64,000 bases of DNA from Diprion similis (taxonomy: Eukaryota; Arthropoda; Insecta; Hymenoptera; Diprionidae). The notes under the pieces are model-generated. The model saw nothing but the letters and a program-made list of their open reading frames with translations, was not told the DNA's origin and did not search any database. Every line of letters starts with the position of its first letter. Positions within the stretch are counted from its first letter, which is position 1. The stretch covers positions 248,001-312,000 of the forward strand of contig NC_060110.1 in assembly GCF_021155765.1 (NCBI RefSeq). The letters are read 5' to 3'. Positions 9,619 to 19,486 of this stretch are shown one piece after another. The translations under genes and the position numbers were made by a program.

Positions 9619-11607
9619 ATGATGTTAAAATTCGAGGTAACCATCACCATCATCCTATTATGGAACAATGGAGCGCTCAGCCTCATCGGATATGACTGCG
9701 GAGGAGCAGCCTTAAACGTAACAACTATTAGTTTATTGGAGATAGACGAGTGCGATATAGACCCCCAACAGACACAGACAGAAAAAACTTATATACAGTT
9801 GCTGCAGTTGACGGAATATAAGCAGACAAATGTCATACAATGTAAAGTGGAAATAGATCGGACGGTGTACAGATGCGGATCATTTTCACACAATTCGGTA
9901 ACCGATGGCGGAAGGAAGGCCTACCTCCCTCGAGTATCAAGAGAAGCATGCGAACTACTGCACCGCTCCGGAACAATTGCTATAGGCACAAAAACCAATT
10001 TTGTGGAAATTCCAGTTAATGCAACGACGCTACGCGACGCGACCTTAGCGGGAAGCCTGACGTCAGACGGAACCTGCCAAGGCGAATACTATAATGACGG
10101 CTACGGACAATGGGAAAAGGCCGTGGTGCAAGCTATCATTAAGATTTCAACCCAATCTTATACTGCAGATGTCAAGATTTCCAGGAATCAGATGATTTTA
10201 ACAGGCGGAACAGTATGCCCCTTCGCCGACGGACATTGCATCGACGAAGACGGCGGACACACATATTGGGCCACCATGCCATTCGACGAATGTAAATTCG
10301 ATAACTACGATGTCTTATATACAGGATATGCAAACAGAATGAATGCAACAAATTCACCTACAATTTACTCCTTGGAAACAGAAGAAACGACTTTCGCTTT
10401 AATGGAAAAATCAAGAACCAACGTTTGCGGGTACCGCATCATCAATACGGAACACCCACGATTATATATTTTCGAAACAAATCCAACTGAAACGTTCAAG
10501 CAGCGAACGAAATTAGCAGTATCAAACATCGACATGTTTTCATGCATGAACTCTAAATTTATCTATGTGGAAAAACGTATACGAACACAGACGACAAATT
10601 TATATCGAGACGTAATTGAACAAAAATGTAAATTAGAACAACAAGTGTTAAAAAATGCATTAAATTTAGCTGAAATATCGCCAGACTACTTTGCATATAA
10701 CTTGATGAAAGGACCAGGATACTTCGCTACAGTCGCTGGAGAGGTAATATACATTATGAAATGCATACCAGTGGAAGTTGAGTTTAGAAAGATCGAAGGA
10801 TGTTATAACGACTTACCAGTTAGATACCAAAACAAGAGTATGTTCCTACGAACTAAATCAAGAATTATTGTTAAAGCAGAAATATTAGGAAATTGTAACG
10901 AAATTGTACCACCCATGTTTAAAGTAGAGGACACCTGGTATAAATTTACACCTCGTGCCGCAGAAGCTAAAATACCACAAAGACTAAAGCCTTTGACGTC
11001 AATGAAATGGAAATACAGCAGCCCCGGACCACTTGGAACGAGCGGGATCTACACAAAAAAGGAATTGAAAGAATTGAGGGACCACATCATGTTTCCGGTT
11101 GAGAAACCCGCGCTACTGGACACAATCTCGAGAGGAGCGCGAGGCGAAAACATAGACTCCGGTTCAATTAATATGTACAATCTATTCGACGAAAAGACAT
11201 TGTCTAAAATTGCAGAATCAACGGCACGCATGCTATTCTCAGGTTTCACAACATTCGAAAGTATAATTGGAAGAATTTGGGGATTGTGGGCCATATGGTC
11301 ACTTTTAAAATTTCTTATTGACACTTGTGTACATGGTTATACACTTCATGCCGCGTACGGGTGGAATTTTTAGTTAATAACAGCATTATGGGACTCTATA
11401 ACTAATCTGTTAATGCATTTAAGTCATCGTGAAATTAATGAATCTACGACCGAAACTGTGTCGAACGATCAGGAAAACATTGAACAAACCTCCTGTCCTT
11501 CACCAACACAGCCTATCCGAGTTTATGAAGTAATGAATTCTGACATAGAATTAAGAAAATTGGAAGAAAGAGCGCAAAAGCGAGCGAAAGATCTTGATAT
11601 TGTATAA
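9619..11607 (+). pseudogene. env: Envelope glycoprotein, chuvirus-like, with one in-frame TAG
   Basis: The first open part (9619-11373) is 584 residues. It starts with a hydrophobic signal-peptide-like segment (residues about 6-24), then a cysteine-rich ectodomain with several N-glycosylation sequons (NVT near residue 34, NAT near 135). A hydrophobic helix close to the end (about residues 552-575) could be the membrane anchor. The pattern of cysteines and the SLLEIDECD, LLQLTEY and IQCKVEIDR segments read to me like the glycoproteins of arthropod chuviruses (Jingchuvirales), which are known to have been captured by insect LTR elements. TAG at 11371-11373 interrupts the frame right after the anchor region; the same frame then stays open to 11607 with a charged, coiled-coil-prone tail. 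The family call is from memory of motifs and needs a profile search. A baculovirus-F-type env seems less likely because no furin-like site followed by a fusion peptide is visible. Confidence 0.72.
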
Positions 11608-11644
11608 TGATCTTTCAGGAAATAAACCCTTATTTCCCTGAAAT

Positions 11645-11655
11645 AAGGAGGGGGG
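11645..11655 (+). other. Polypurine tract and start of the 3' LTR
   Basis: AAGGAGGGGGG directly precedes TATGACGTCCC, where the 3' LTR should begin. Its position about 40 bp after the last env-frame codon fits plus-strand priming of an LTR element. Confidence 0.65.
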
Positions 11656-11751
11656 TATGACGTCCCTAGGTAACGTCCTATATATATTTTTCACAACTAT
11701 ATACATTATAATACTAATGCTCTCTTTCTTAGCCTTTGTGGAAATATTGTG

Positions 11752-11955
11752 TATTGAGGATTGTGTAGGAATGTATGAGTGGTGAGAAAAGAAATATAAA
11801 GGTTCGGATAATGTAGACGTATGTGTTTATTGTATGACGTGCTACCGACAACTGAACAGAAAAGTAAGGACGAAAGCTCGAACCTTGATATGCGATCTGC
11901 GCGCGCATGTGCTGGTATTATTCTCGACGTGCGAGAACTATTTTATTTTTCAACA
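11752..11955 (-). repeat. Copia 3' LTR
   Basis: This 204-bp LTR matches 16131-16334 with no difference seen. The last codons of the RNase H frame run into it (frame ends at 11943). The adjoining minus-strand polypurine run is GGCGGGAG at 11956-11963. Confidence 0.9.
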
Positions 11956-13474
11956 CTCCCGCCGTTTGAGTATGTCGAGACTCCTATACCTAAATTAACA
12001 CATAAGAAATTAAATTGGCTCTTTGGGAGTGCCTTGGTGAATATATCGGCTAATTGCCGTTCTGTCGGTACATATTCCACCGATATTTCGCCATTTTCAA
12101 CAATCTCTCGTATGTAGTGATACTTAATGTCTATATGCTTAGTTCTTTTATGAAATTCGGGATTCTTTATTAGACGAATTGCACTTTGATTATCTATTTT
12201 TAATGCTGTCGCAGTATTTGGTAAACACCTGAGATCGCGTAACAGTTTCCTTAGCCAAACGGCTTCTCTCGCAGCCGCTGCTGCTGCAACATATTCGGCT
12301 TCGGTGGTGCTGAGCGTAACTAGTTTCTGTCGTTGTGACGACCATGACACAATACCATTCGACACACAAAATGCATAGCCTGTCGTGGATCTGCGCGTTT
12401 CCACATCGCTCGCAAAATCGGAATCAGAGAAACCCAGTAATTCTAAATTACTCCCGCCACTTGTATAATTTATACCGACTTTAGTAGTTCCGATCAAGTA
12501 ACGAAAGATTCTTTTTACAGCTTGCCAGTGACTTTCGTTATGATTGCTCAGATATTTACTGACCGAGTTCACAGAATACGCGATATCTGGTCTTGACACA
12601 ACTGCGAGAAACAACAAGGACCCTACTGCTTCTCGGAACGGTACATTATTCGATTCTACAATATGGCTATCATTTAGAGTTAACTTTGCGTGTGGATCGG
12701 CAGGGACGCTTGCAACTTTTGCTTCGTTCATCTTAAATTTACTTAGAATTTTATTAGTCTACGCTTCTTGATGCAAGAAAAGTGCCTTTTTCTCTCGATC
12801 TCGTACTATTTGTACTCCGACAAAGACTGTCCCGTCTCCAAGCGTAATCTCGAACGCGTTTTTCAAGGATTTGACAACCGACTCGAGAGCTTGACTATTG
12901 TTTGCTGCTATGAGCCCGTCATCCACAAACAGAGCTAAAAATACTTCGGTACCGTCGACATGGCCCCGAAATATGCACTTGTCGGCCTCTGTCTCGCGAA
13001 AACTGTACTGTCTCAAAAATTCACGAAATTTTTCGTTCCAGCACCGAGGTGCTTGTTTCAAACCATACAAAGATTTGTTTAGTTTGCTAACTAATTCTTG
13101 ACTTTCTTCTTTCTTGATCTCGAGCCCCTCTGGTATTTTCATGAGAATTTCCTCCTTCAGTTTCCCATGGAGGAAAGCCGTCCTCACGTCGAATTGTGCG
13201 AGTTCTAAGTCCTTTTCAGCCACCACGGCCAGTAGGACTCGTAAGGTGTCGTATCGTACGACTGGTGAGAAGGTCTCGTTATAGTCAAGGCCCTCTTTCT
13301 GTTTGAACCCTCGAGCGCAGAGTCGTGCTTTATATCGGTGCACATTGCCTGATGTGTCTGTTATAACTTTGAATACCCATTTTGAATCGATGGGTTTTCG
13401 ATCGTTCTTTTTCGGTACGATTGTCCAAGTTTCGTTTCGTTCATGTGCGTCGAATTCTTCTCTTATTGCTCGAC
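11943..13474 (-). pseudogene. pol: Copia pol, 3' half: reverse transcriptase and RNase H
   Basis: The frame downstream of the one-base shift near 13475 carries the copia RT: the HRYKARLCARGFKQ block, motif A in AQFDVRTAFLHG, the SLYGLKQAPRCW block and motif C in LALFVDDGLIA (FVDD). TAG at 12759-12761 then interrupts the same frame. RNase H follows: GFSDSDFASD aspartates near 12410-12440, the STTEAEYVAA glutamate near 12300, IDNQSAI near 12190 and the HIDIKYHYIRE segment near 12120. The protein ends at 11943 inside the LTR. Apart from the shift and the stop, no other lesion is visible and the catalytic residues look intact. Confidence 0.9.
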
Positions 13475-15949
13475 CCAGTTTTCGGCCTCTGGACTATTCA
13501 TTGCCTCCTGGAACGTATTTGGCGGATTATATTCTGCAACATCGACCACATACCTGGCTGGCAACCGAATGTTGTTTCGGTCTCGCAGTTGTCTAGCCTG
13601 ATTGGGTTGTTCGAGTTCTTCTTCGCGAAGAACTTGTACTTCCTCGACTGCCTCAGGTTCAACTGCTTCGGGTTCTTCCTGTTCCTCGAAAACTTCTGGC
13701 TCGTCTTCGTTATCAGCGACAGGGAAGGTGTATTCTAATTCTTCTTCTTCCGACGATCCATGCTTCGACTTCTCATTGAAGGTGACGTCCCTAGACACTG
13801 ATATTTTCTTTGTTTCAGGGTTGTACAGACGATAGTTTGTTGAATCGTTCTGATACCCGACTAAAATCAATTTTGCTGATTTCCAATCTAGTTTCTTACG
13901 AAACTGCTTGTCAATGTGCATGAAGGCGTCTGACCCGAACACACGGAAATGGGATACGTCTGGTGGTTTTCCCATCCAAATTTCATATGGCGTTTTCACG
14001 TTACCGGCTGATAATACTCGATTAAGCACGGTAACTGCCGTACCGACTGCTTCAGCCCACAGAGAGAGAGGAAGACCTTTTGCTGAAATCATCGTGCGAG
14101 CACTCTCTACAATCGTCCGGTTATCGCGCTCGGCTTTGCCATTTTGCTGCGGCGTGTATGGCGCCGTGTTTACCAACTGGATCCCTCGAGTTGCGAGATA
14201 CTGCTCCATTTCTCGATTGCAATATTCACGCCCATTGTCCGTGCGTAATATCTTCATTGGTTTGCCGAACTTGTTGTTGATTAGCCTCTCGAACTTCTTG
14301 AAAATAACAAAAACGTCAGACTTATGTTTCATGAAATACACATGCCGGAAACCTGACGCGTCGTCTTTAAAGTTTATGCAATATCTCGAGCCACCTGTTG
14401 ATTCTACCGAGAACGGACCACATACATCTGAATGTATGTACTCTCCGGGTTGTATGTTTCTTTTTCTTTCGGTCTTCTTGAACGCGAGCCTGTGAGATTT
14501 TCCGTAAGCACACGATTCGCAAAAGAAATCGTCAACGTCGGTAGGTTTCACACCACGAATTAACCCTTTCTGTATCATTTCCCGCAACACTCTATTGTTT
14601 ATATGTCCCATGCGCTCGTGCCACAAGTGCAAGTTCACTGTTGACACATTCGCTTCGTTTTTGACACTCGAGTTCTTGGCTCTGAAAAACATGCGGTAGA
14701 TTTTGTTATCTTGTCTCACACCGATACCGAAAGTTTCACCGTCACGATTTACAGTCACGTATTGTCCTTTGAACATAACCTCGAACCCCTTCGACGTACA
14801 CACGCCGACCGAGAATAGATTTTTTCTCCGTTTGGGAACGTATAACACGTTTTCAATGCGCGCTTCGCACCATTCGCCATCCACGAGTCTATCGATTACC
14901 ACAGTGCCTGTACCGGCAATCTCGCACACGCCGTTATCCCCGAGCGATATTGATTCGCCGCTCCTCGGGTAAAACTCACTATACCACTCTCGTCGGTAGG
15001 TGATGTGCCTAGAGGCACCACTGTCGGTAATCCAAACGTCATTTGTATCGACTGCCATGAGTCGTTGGATGACCTCACTAGATGGTGCTGCCTCTGTTTT
15101 CTTGTGTTGCTGACCGCTCTCACGACCGCGTGCACCGGAAGTCGCAACAAACGCACATTCGCGAGAATTTTCACCGCTTTTCTTTTTGTCCTTTTTCTTT
15201 TTTCGACACTCGCGAGCATAATGACCTCTTCTTTTGCAATAAAAGCACTCGACACTTGTTTTATCACTTTCCCGATTTTTCTCGCTATCTTTACTTGCAC
15301 TCGCGGTAAACTTTTTCTTGCTGTTCCCGCCAAGACTCACAGCGGCTAGCGCTCGGGCGACGTCATCGTCTCCTTCGAGTCGTCTCTCTTCCTTTATTAA
15401 TCGTTCCAGCAAATTTTCGAGCGATTGGTTGTCTTCGGGTACACTATCCCACGCTGTTTGGAGGGCGTTATATCGGGATGAAAGGCTACCTAGAACCTTT
15501 GCCATAATGGCAGTGTCCGAGACGTTCTCTCCCAGATCCTTTAGCTGAGCCGCCATATTCTGTACTCGAGACACGTAATGCACTACTGATTCGTTCAAGT
15601 CCATGCGGTGCCCATGAAATTTTTGCAGCAACAGCATCTTATTTGACGCGGATCTCTGTTCGTGGATTCTTACCAGTTTATCCCACATTTGTTTGGCTGT
15701 CGTGCATTCCAGCAAGCAGTCAAGCTGAGAATCCTCGATCGAGGACGATACAATGCACATGGCCGTGGCATTGTCATTTACCCACTTTTTGCCGTCCGCA
15801 GATTGAGCGTCTGCCGGCATCACTCTCGCACCCGTCACGATATCTTGGATCGCGTTCGCGATGAGCATCGAATTCATTCGAAATTTCCAGGCTTGGAAAT
15901 TCGAGCCATCAAACTTTTTGATACTTTTGAACAGAGTTGTTTCCGACAT
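13463..15949 (-). CDS. gag-pol: Copia Gag, protease and integrase
   Basis: This 828-residue frame begins with a copia-type Gag (FDGSNFQAWKFRM, then the SNKMLLLQKFHG and LEERR-type helices). A CCHC zinc knuckle is at about residues 236-249 (CFYCKRRGHYAREC). An aspartic protease has the DSGASRHI active site near residue 312. The GAG-pre-integrase zinc finger has LWHERMGHINN and the FCESCAYGK cysteines near residue 480. The integrase core shows HSDVCGP, LRTDNGREY and NGKAERDNR, giving the D-D-E triad. The ATG at 15949 lies about 180 bp inside the 5' LTR junction at 16131, giving a short leader. The frame ends early because of a one-base loss near 13475, so the RT half is in another frame. Confidence 0.93.
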   Translation of the reverse strand: MSETTLFKSIKKFDGSNFQAWKFRMNSMLIANAIQDIVTGARVMPADAQSADGKKWVNDNATAMCIVSSSIEDSQLDCLLECTTAKQMWDKLVRIHEQRSASNKMLLLQKFHGHRMDLNESVVHYVSRVQNMAAQLKDLGENVSDTAIMAKVLGSLSSRYNALQTAWDSVPEDNQSLENLLERLIKEERRLEGDDDVARALAAVSLGGNSKKKFTASASKDSEKNRESDKTSVECFYCKRRGHYARECRKKKKDKKKSGENSRECAFVATSGARGRESGQQHKKTEAAPSSEVIQRLMAVDTNDVWITDSGASRHITYRREWYSEFYPRSGESISLGDNGVCEIAGTGTVVIDRLVDGEWCEARIENVLYVPKRRKNLFSVGVCTSKGFEVMFKGQYVTVNRDGETFGIGVRQDNKIYRMFFRAKNSSVKNEANVSTVNLHLWHERMGHINNRVLREMIQKGLIRGVKPTDVDDFFCESCAYGKSHRLAFKKTERKRNIQPGEYIHSDVCGPFSVESTGGSRYCINFKDDASGFRHVYFMKHKSDVFVIFKKFERLINNKFGKPMKILRTDNGREYCNREMEQYLATRGIQLVNTAPYTPQQNGKAERDNRTIVESARTMISAKGLPLSLWAEAVGTAVTVLNRVLSAGNVKTPYEIWMGKPPDVSHFRVFGSDAFMHIDKQFRKKLDWKSAKLILVGYQNDSTNYRLYNPETKKISVSRDVTFNEKSKHGSSEEEELEYTFPVADNEDEPEVFEEQEEPEAVEPEAVEEVQVLREEELEQPNQARQLRDRNNIRLPARYVVDVAEYNPPNTFQEAMNSPEAENWVEQ

Positions 15950-16114
15950 ATTCGTTCGATTATTTTACCGAGTCCGCGGATACCGTTACACCACGACACT
16001 AGGATGGCGACCACGTGTCGACCAACAAGAGAAAAAAAATCGAGATAACACTTTATTTATTTTAACGTCCACCGTTCTTTCGACTACACAAATCTATTTT
16101 TCTGCAGGCTGCTT

Positions 16115-16130
16115 GCCTGGGCCCATAACC
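16115..16130 (-). other. Copia primer binding site
   Basis: On the minus strand GGTTATGGGCCCAGGC directly follows the 5' LTR (16131-16334). It matches the type of site used by Drosophila copia, which primes from an internal fragment of initiator methionine tRNA. Confidence 0.8.
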
Positions 16131-16334
16131 TATTGAGGATTGTGTAGGAATGTATGAGTGGTGAGAAAAGAAATATAAAGGTTCGGATAATGTAGACGTA
16201 TGTGTTTATTGTATGACGTGCTACCGACAACTGAACAGAAAAGTAAGGACGAAAGCTCGAACCTTGATATGCGATCTGCGCGCGCATGTGCTGGTATTAT
16301 TCTCGACGTGCGAGAACTATTTTATTTTTCAACA
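16131..16334 (-). repeat. Copia 5' LTR
   Basis: This is the second 204-bp copy, identical by eye to 11752-11955, next to the primer site. If the shared TAT at the outer edge is counted as flank instead, the LTR is 201 bp and the flanking match is 8 bp (TTGTGTAT). The 5-bp reading is preferred because it is the usual size and puts the primer site right at the LTR edge. Confidence 0.9.
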
Positions 16335-16763
16335 TTGTGTATTAACTAAGTTACACAGAATAAGTTTTGCTTATATAATTTATTCATTATAAAGAAGACG
16401 AAATAACGTGGAAGAGAAATGACATTAATATAATGCATACGAATATGGCTCGCCTCATGAGATTGTCAGCGACCATCTTGTTCCGTCTTCACTCTGCAAC
16501 ATATATAGACACACATACGTATATTAGATTTGTGATACCGCTAAAAAACTGTTTTATTGGGAAAAAGTATATAATTATTAGAATTATAACTAAGTTGCGA
16601 GTAACAATACTCGATATTCGTACAATAATGCATATCATTATATTAACTAAGAAAATGTATTGAGAATAATATCAAACAATATCTAAGGAGACGAGTGTAC
16701 CTCACGTCAAAGAAAAGCTATATCCAAGAGCGTTCGTGTACACCGAGTAAATAATTATATTTC

Positions 16764-16928
16764 AATATACAATTGACCACACGATTTGTAAACGTTTATA
16801 TTAAAATATACATTTGGTCACGATTTGTAAACGTTTATATCAGAATATACTTTTGGTTACAATTCATAAACGTTTATAGTGGAATAAACTGGCGGCCACG
16901 ATTTCTAAATGTTTATACCAAGATAAAC
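16764..16928 (+). repeat. 39-bp tandem repeat, about four copies, in LTR U3-like region
   Basis: The core ACGATTTGTAAACGTTTATA recurs at 16781, 16820, 16859 and 16898, exactly 39 bp apart, each copy diverging slightly. It lies a few dozen bases upstream of the GC-rich part of the LTR, where enhancer or insulator repeats occur in insect retroviruses. The role is inference. Confidence 0.85.
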
Positions 16929-17250
16929 AAGTATTAAGTATCTATCAATAATGCGATAGCCCGACGCCCGGGAATGGAGTCGAATAAACACTCTCAGGCT
17001 CTCGGACCAACGCCATCTTGGAGTGGGAATGCCACGCGGGAACCCCCGGACTGGTGAAAGGGAAGCGGCCATTTGCAAAAGCACCTCCTACCACACGGCC
17101 GAGGCGGTCGACTGCAGAGCACGGACTCCTCACTTCTTCGCCGAGTTTTGTTCTGTCTACGAGCTTCAAGATCTGTTCTCTTGAATATTAATCTTAAATA
17201 TTAACTTTAACGTGTAACTTCTTCATCACTTGTACATTTATTCATGAGAT

Positions 17251-17702
17251 TTAATTGAAAGAGTTTGTAATAATATATGGGTTACAGACCCAAAAGTTAA
17301 ACAAAGTGTATTCATTTCTTAGAAAGTATTTAAAAACTAAAGTCAGTGAAATACCCAAATTCGAAGTTATCCAATTCACAATCAAGAGTCTCCTCCACGG
17401 GCAGATCCAGGCCCTAGTTCAACACATTCCGACGACGGAGTAGTCCACGAGGTCACCCAGCAGGTGATCAGAATACCTGAGGTTATCACGATTGATTGAA
17501 AAGTAAGTAAAAACATTCCATGTTACTATATTCCATAAAGTCTCATTCTTCCAAAAGAAATCCCGTGAAATATAATCCGTGGCAGGGGCCCGGGTCCCAC
17601 AAATAAAAATAGGGCTCCTTAGACTCTCGGGCGACGTGTCGGTCGCGACTGTAAAAATAGAGAATTTTTTTTTTTTTTTTATTGAACATTCGCTCTGGGA
17701 CG
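17251..17702. other. Unassigned AT-rich stretch before satellite
   Basis: This holds an unrecognised 62-residue ORF (17255-17443) and a 17-base T run (about 17666-17682). It could be the tail of the retroelement LTR, or host sequence. No domain, terminus or repeat copy is visible. Confidence 0.4.
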
Positions 17703-18110
17703 TCACAAAACCCTCGATTCTCGTCGGTTCTGACCGTTCTGAAAACCTGAAAGTGTTGGGTGCGTTTGTCAGAATCGCAGACACTTAGGTCAGCCCAGCA
17801 GAAAAATTGAAGATATCTCGATTTGGAGACGAGATAGCCAGGAATTCTACATTTTTCAACGGATTTTGGCTATTTCTAAATCGATCCTGAAATTCTTGGG
17901 TGGGTTCGACAGAGTTGCAGACAGTCAGCTGCCCCGCACCGAAAATTCAGAAAAAAGTTGGTATTGGGCTGAAAAAACCTCGATTCTCGTCGTTCCTGAC
18001 CGTTCTGACCAAGTTACGATCAAAACCTGAAATTCTTGGATGCGTTTGTCAGACTTGCAAATACTCAGGTCAGCCCAGCAAAAAAATTAGAGATATCTCG
18101 ATTTGGAGAC
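17703..18110. repeat. Satellite block 1 (about 281-bp monomer)
   Basis: About 1.5 monomers, recognised by GATATCTCGATTTGGAGAC, GTTCGACxxAGTTGCAGAC and ACCAAGTTACGAT motifs also found in blocks 2 and 3. It belongs to the subtype with ACATTTTTCAACGGATTTTG. It breaks at 18110 at the insertion site of the solo LTR, and the duplicated GAGAC restarts the monomer at 25766. Confidence 0.85.
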
Positions 18111-18155
18111 TGTTCAGTATGACGCGTCGATTGATGTCGCTAGGTGTCGAATATG

Positions 18156-18393
18156 TGTGGCAGAACCAGCGCGACGCCACTGCCATTGGTTGGCAACACT
18201 GATACCCGCTACTGCGGAAACTAGACACCCTTAGGTTGGCAATAAAAAAAAACTAGAGTCTTTTACTCACTTCCTTTCTACCGCTACAAGTGTGGCATCA
18301 TCATCACGTACCTGTCAAATAAAGAAACAAATTTATGCATAAAGTTAACCCACATAACATGTTTTGTTACTGATCACTCAAGAGAAGACTACA
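18156..18393 (+). repeat. 5' LTR of CsRn1-like element
   Basis: TGTGGCAGAA...GAAGACTACA, 238 bp. It contains GTCAAATAAAGAAAC as a possible polyadenylation signal. The partner LTR at 25337 has the same length. Confidence 0.9.
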
Positions 18394-18394
18394 T

Positions 18395-18411
18395 TTGGTG
18401 ACCCGGACCAA
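18395..18411 (+). other. Primer binding site, tryptophan-tRNA type
   Basis: TGGTGACCCGGACCAAG begins two bases after the LTR and resembles the complement of the tryptophan tRNA 3' end used by CsRn1-group elements. The assignment is from memory. Confidence 0.6.
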
Positions 18412-18476
18412 GACTGTGCCCGGATTACAGTGTATTACTATTCTAACCTAACTTTTGTGCGTCCCTACGAACACAC

Positions 18477-19455
18477 ATGGCCACCGTGAGCCACCCGCCC
18501 GAAAAGAACCCCGACCTGAATCAATCGCTGATTGACTTGGACGACGCACCAGATTTCCGCGACCGCGACGATCAGAAAAAAAACATCACAACCAACCAGG
18601 TACAACAAATTCAACCTTCGATGGATAATCATGGAACAGAAAACCTCTACGCAGTAGGGAAGCACAAACTACCGTCCTTCATGCGTGACACCCCGGACAT
18701 TTGGTTCATCCTCATCGAAGCGGAATTCAACGCAGCAGAAATTCGCAGCGATGAAACTAAATACCTCGCTGTATTGAGAGCACTAGATGCAAAAACAATG
18801 AGGCAGCTCACAGATGTTCTCCGTAACCCCCCTGCCGAGAATAAATATACTCACCTAAAAAAGGTAATACTCAACCGTGTTACTGAATCTAGACCTAAAC
18901 AAGTTGATAAATTGCTTAAAAACCTAGTTCTTGGCGACAAAAAGCCTTCACAACTGCTACGCGAGATGCAAGACCTGGCCAAAGGCGAAATCGGTAACGA
19001 AATACTACATCAACTCTGGCTGGAACGATTTGCCGGCGCATATAAGACCACACCTTCTCACTTCAAGCAACCTTAGCGTGGATGATGTAGCTGAAATGGC
19101 TGACCGAGTCATCGATCTCTTCAGCAGCTCATACATCATGGCGACCGCCCCTTCTACGCACCAACCTAGTTCACAACAGCAATTAGGTCAGAAAATTGAT
19201 GAAATGCAAGCTCTACTTATCACTTGCATGCAAGAGATCAAAGAACTAAAAGAGAACAAACTACAGCAACAACCTCAAAATCAACAACAGCAAAGCCAAG
19301 GATACTCCTCAAGAGGGAGGTCTAAAACACCCACACGCTCTAACCACCTCTGCTATTACCACGACCGCTTTGGCAAGAAGGCCACACAATGCCAAGAACA
19401 CTGTCTACTTTATCCCAATTTCAACAAAACACAGCAACCGCCTGCGGAAAACTAG
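18477..19455 (+). pseudogene. gag: Gag of CsRn1-like element, frameshifted
   Basis: The first frame (18477-19076) starts at the first ATG after the leader and holds the capsid-like part: KLPSFMRDTPDIWF near residue 62 and the DAKTMRQLTD and QLLREMQDLA helices. Near 19030 the product shifts to the frame of 18931-19455 by an apparent one-base change. That frame holds the capsid end (VDDVAEMADRVIDL), a glutamine-rich stretch and the C-H-C-C finger (LCYYHDRFGKKATQC ... C) near 19348-19405. The gene ends at 19455 and pol follows in another frame. Confidence 0.85.
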
Positions 19456-19486
19456 CACAGCTGTCATCAACAGGAGCCCTTGGTGA

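Larger units (their letters stand above)
11752..16334 (-). mobile_element. Copia-type LTR retrotransposon, young, nested in the 3' LTR
   Basis: Two LTRs of 204 bp (11752-11955 and 16131-16334) appear identical base for base by eye. The flanks TTGTG (11747-11751) and TTGTG (16335-16339) form the 5-bp target duplication usual for copia. Read on the minus strand the LTR starts TGTTGAAAA. Next to the 5' LTR is a primer site GGTTATGGGCCCAGG, the type used by Drosophila copia with a fragment of initiator methionine tRNA. Coding sequence is a single Gag-Pol frame with just two visible lesions: a one-base frameshift near 13475 and a TAG at 12759-12761. Identical LTRs plus few lesions point to recent insertion. 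Confidence 0.93.
1..17250 (+). mobile_element. Env-bearing Ty3/gypsy (errantivirus-type) element with macrodomain, 5' end outside window
   Basis: I join these parts into one element because removing two clean insertions (4160-6315 and 6359-9032, each flanked by a 4-bp duplication) leaves only about 230 bp between the pol stop (4019-4021) and the 153-residue ORF at 9087. The order is then pol, small ORF, env, polypurine tract at 11645, 3' LTR, all on the same strand. A copia element sits inside the 3' LTR. The 5' LTR, Gag and protease lie left of the window. Coding parts carry several stops and frame changes, so this copy looks inactive. The right boundary is not resolved: LTR-like sequence (tandem repeats, promoter-like GC-rich stretch) runs to about 17.2 kb and I could not find a terminal TSD. 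Confidence 0.75.
11656..17250 (+). repeat. 3' LTR of the env element, split by copia; right end uncertain
   Basis: The left part is 11656-11751 and resumes at 16335/16340 after the copia insertion. It includes a block of four 39-bp tandem repeats (16764-16928) and a GC-rich stretch at 16960-17160 of promoter or R-region style (TCGAATAAACACTCTCAGG near 16978). No second copy exists in the window to fix the right end, so 17250 is an estimate. If correct the LTR is about 1 kb without copia. Confidence 0.45.

Noticed and set aside
13602-15548. Several + strand ORFs across the copia region
   Set aside because: They are antisense shadows of the copia Gag-Pol frame.
11747-16342. 8-bp target duplication TTGTGTAT for copia
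   Set aside because: Copia makes 5-bp duplications; counting TAT as LTR gives TTGTG and puts the primer site next to the LTR.
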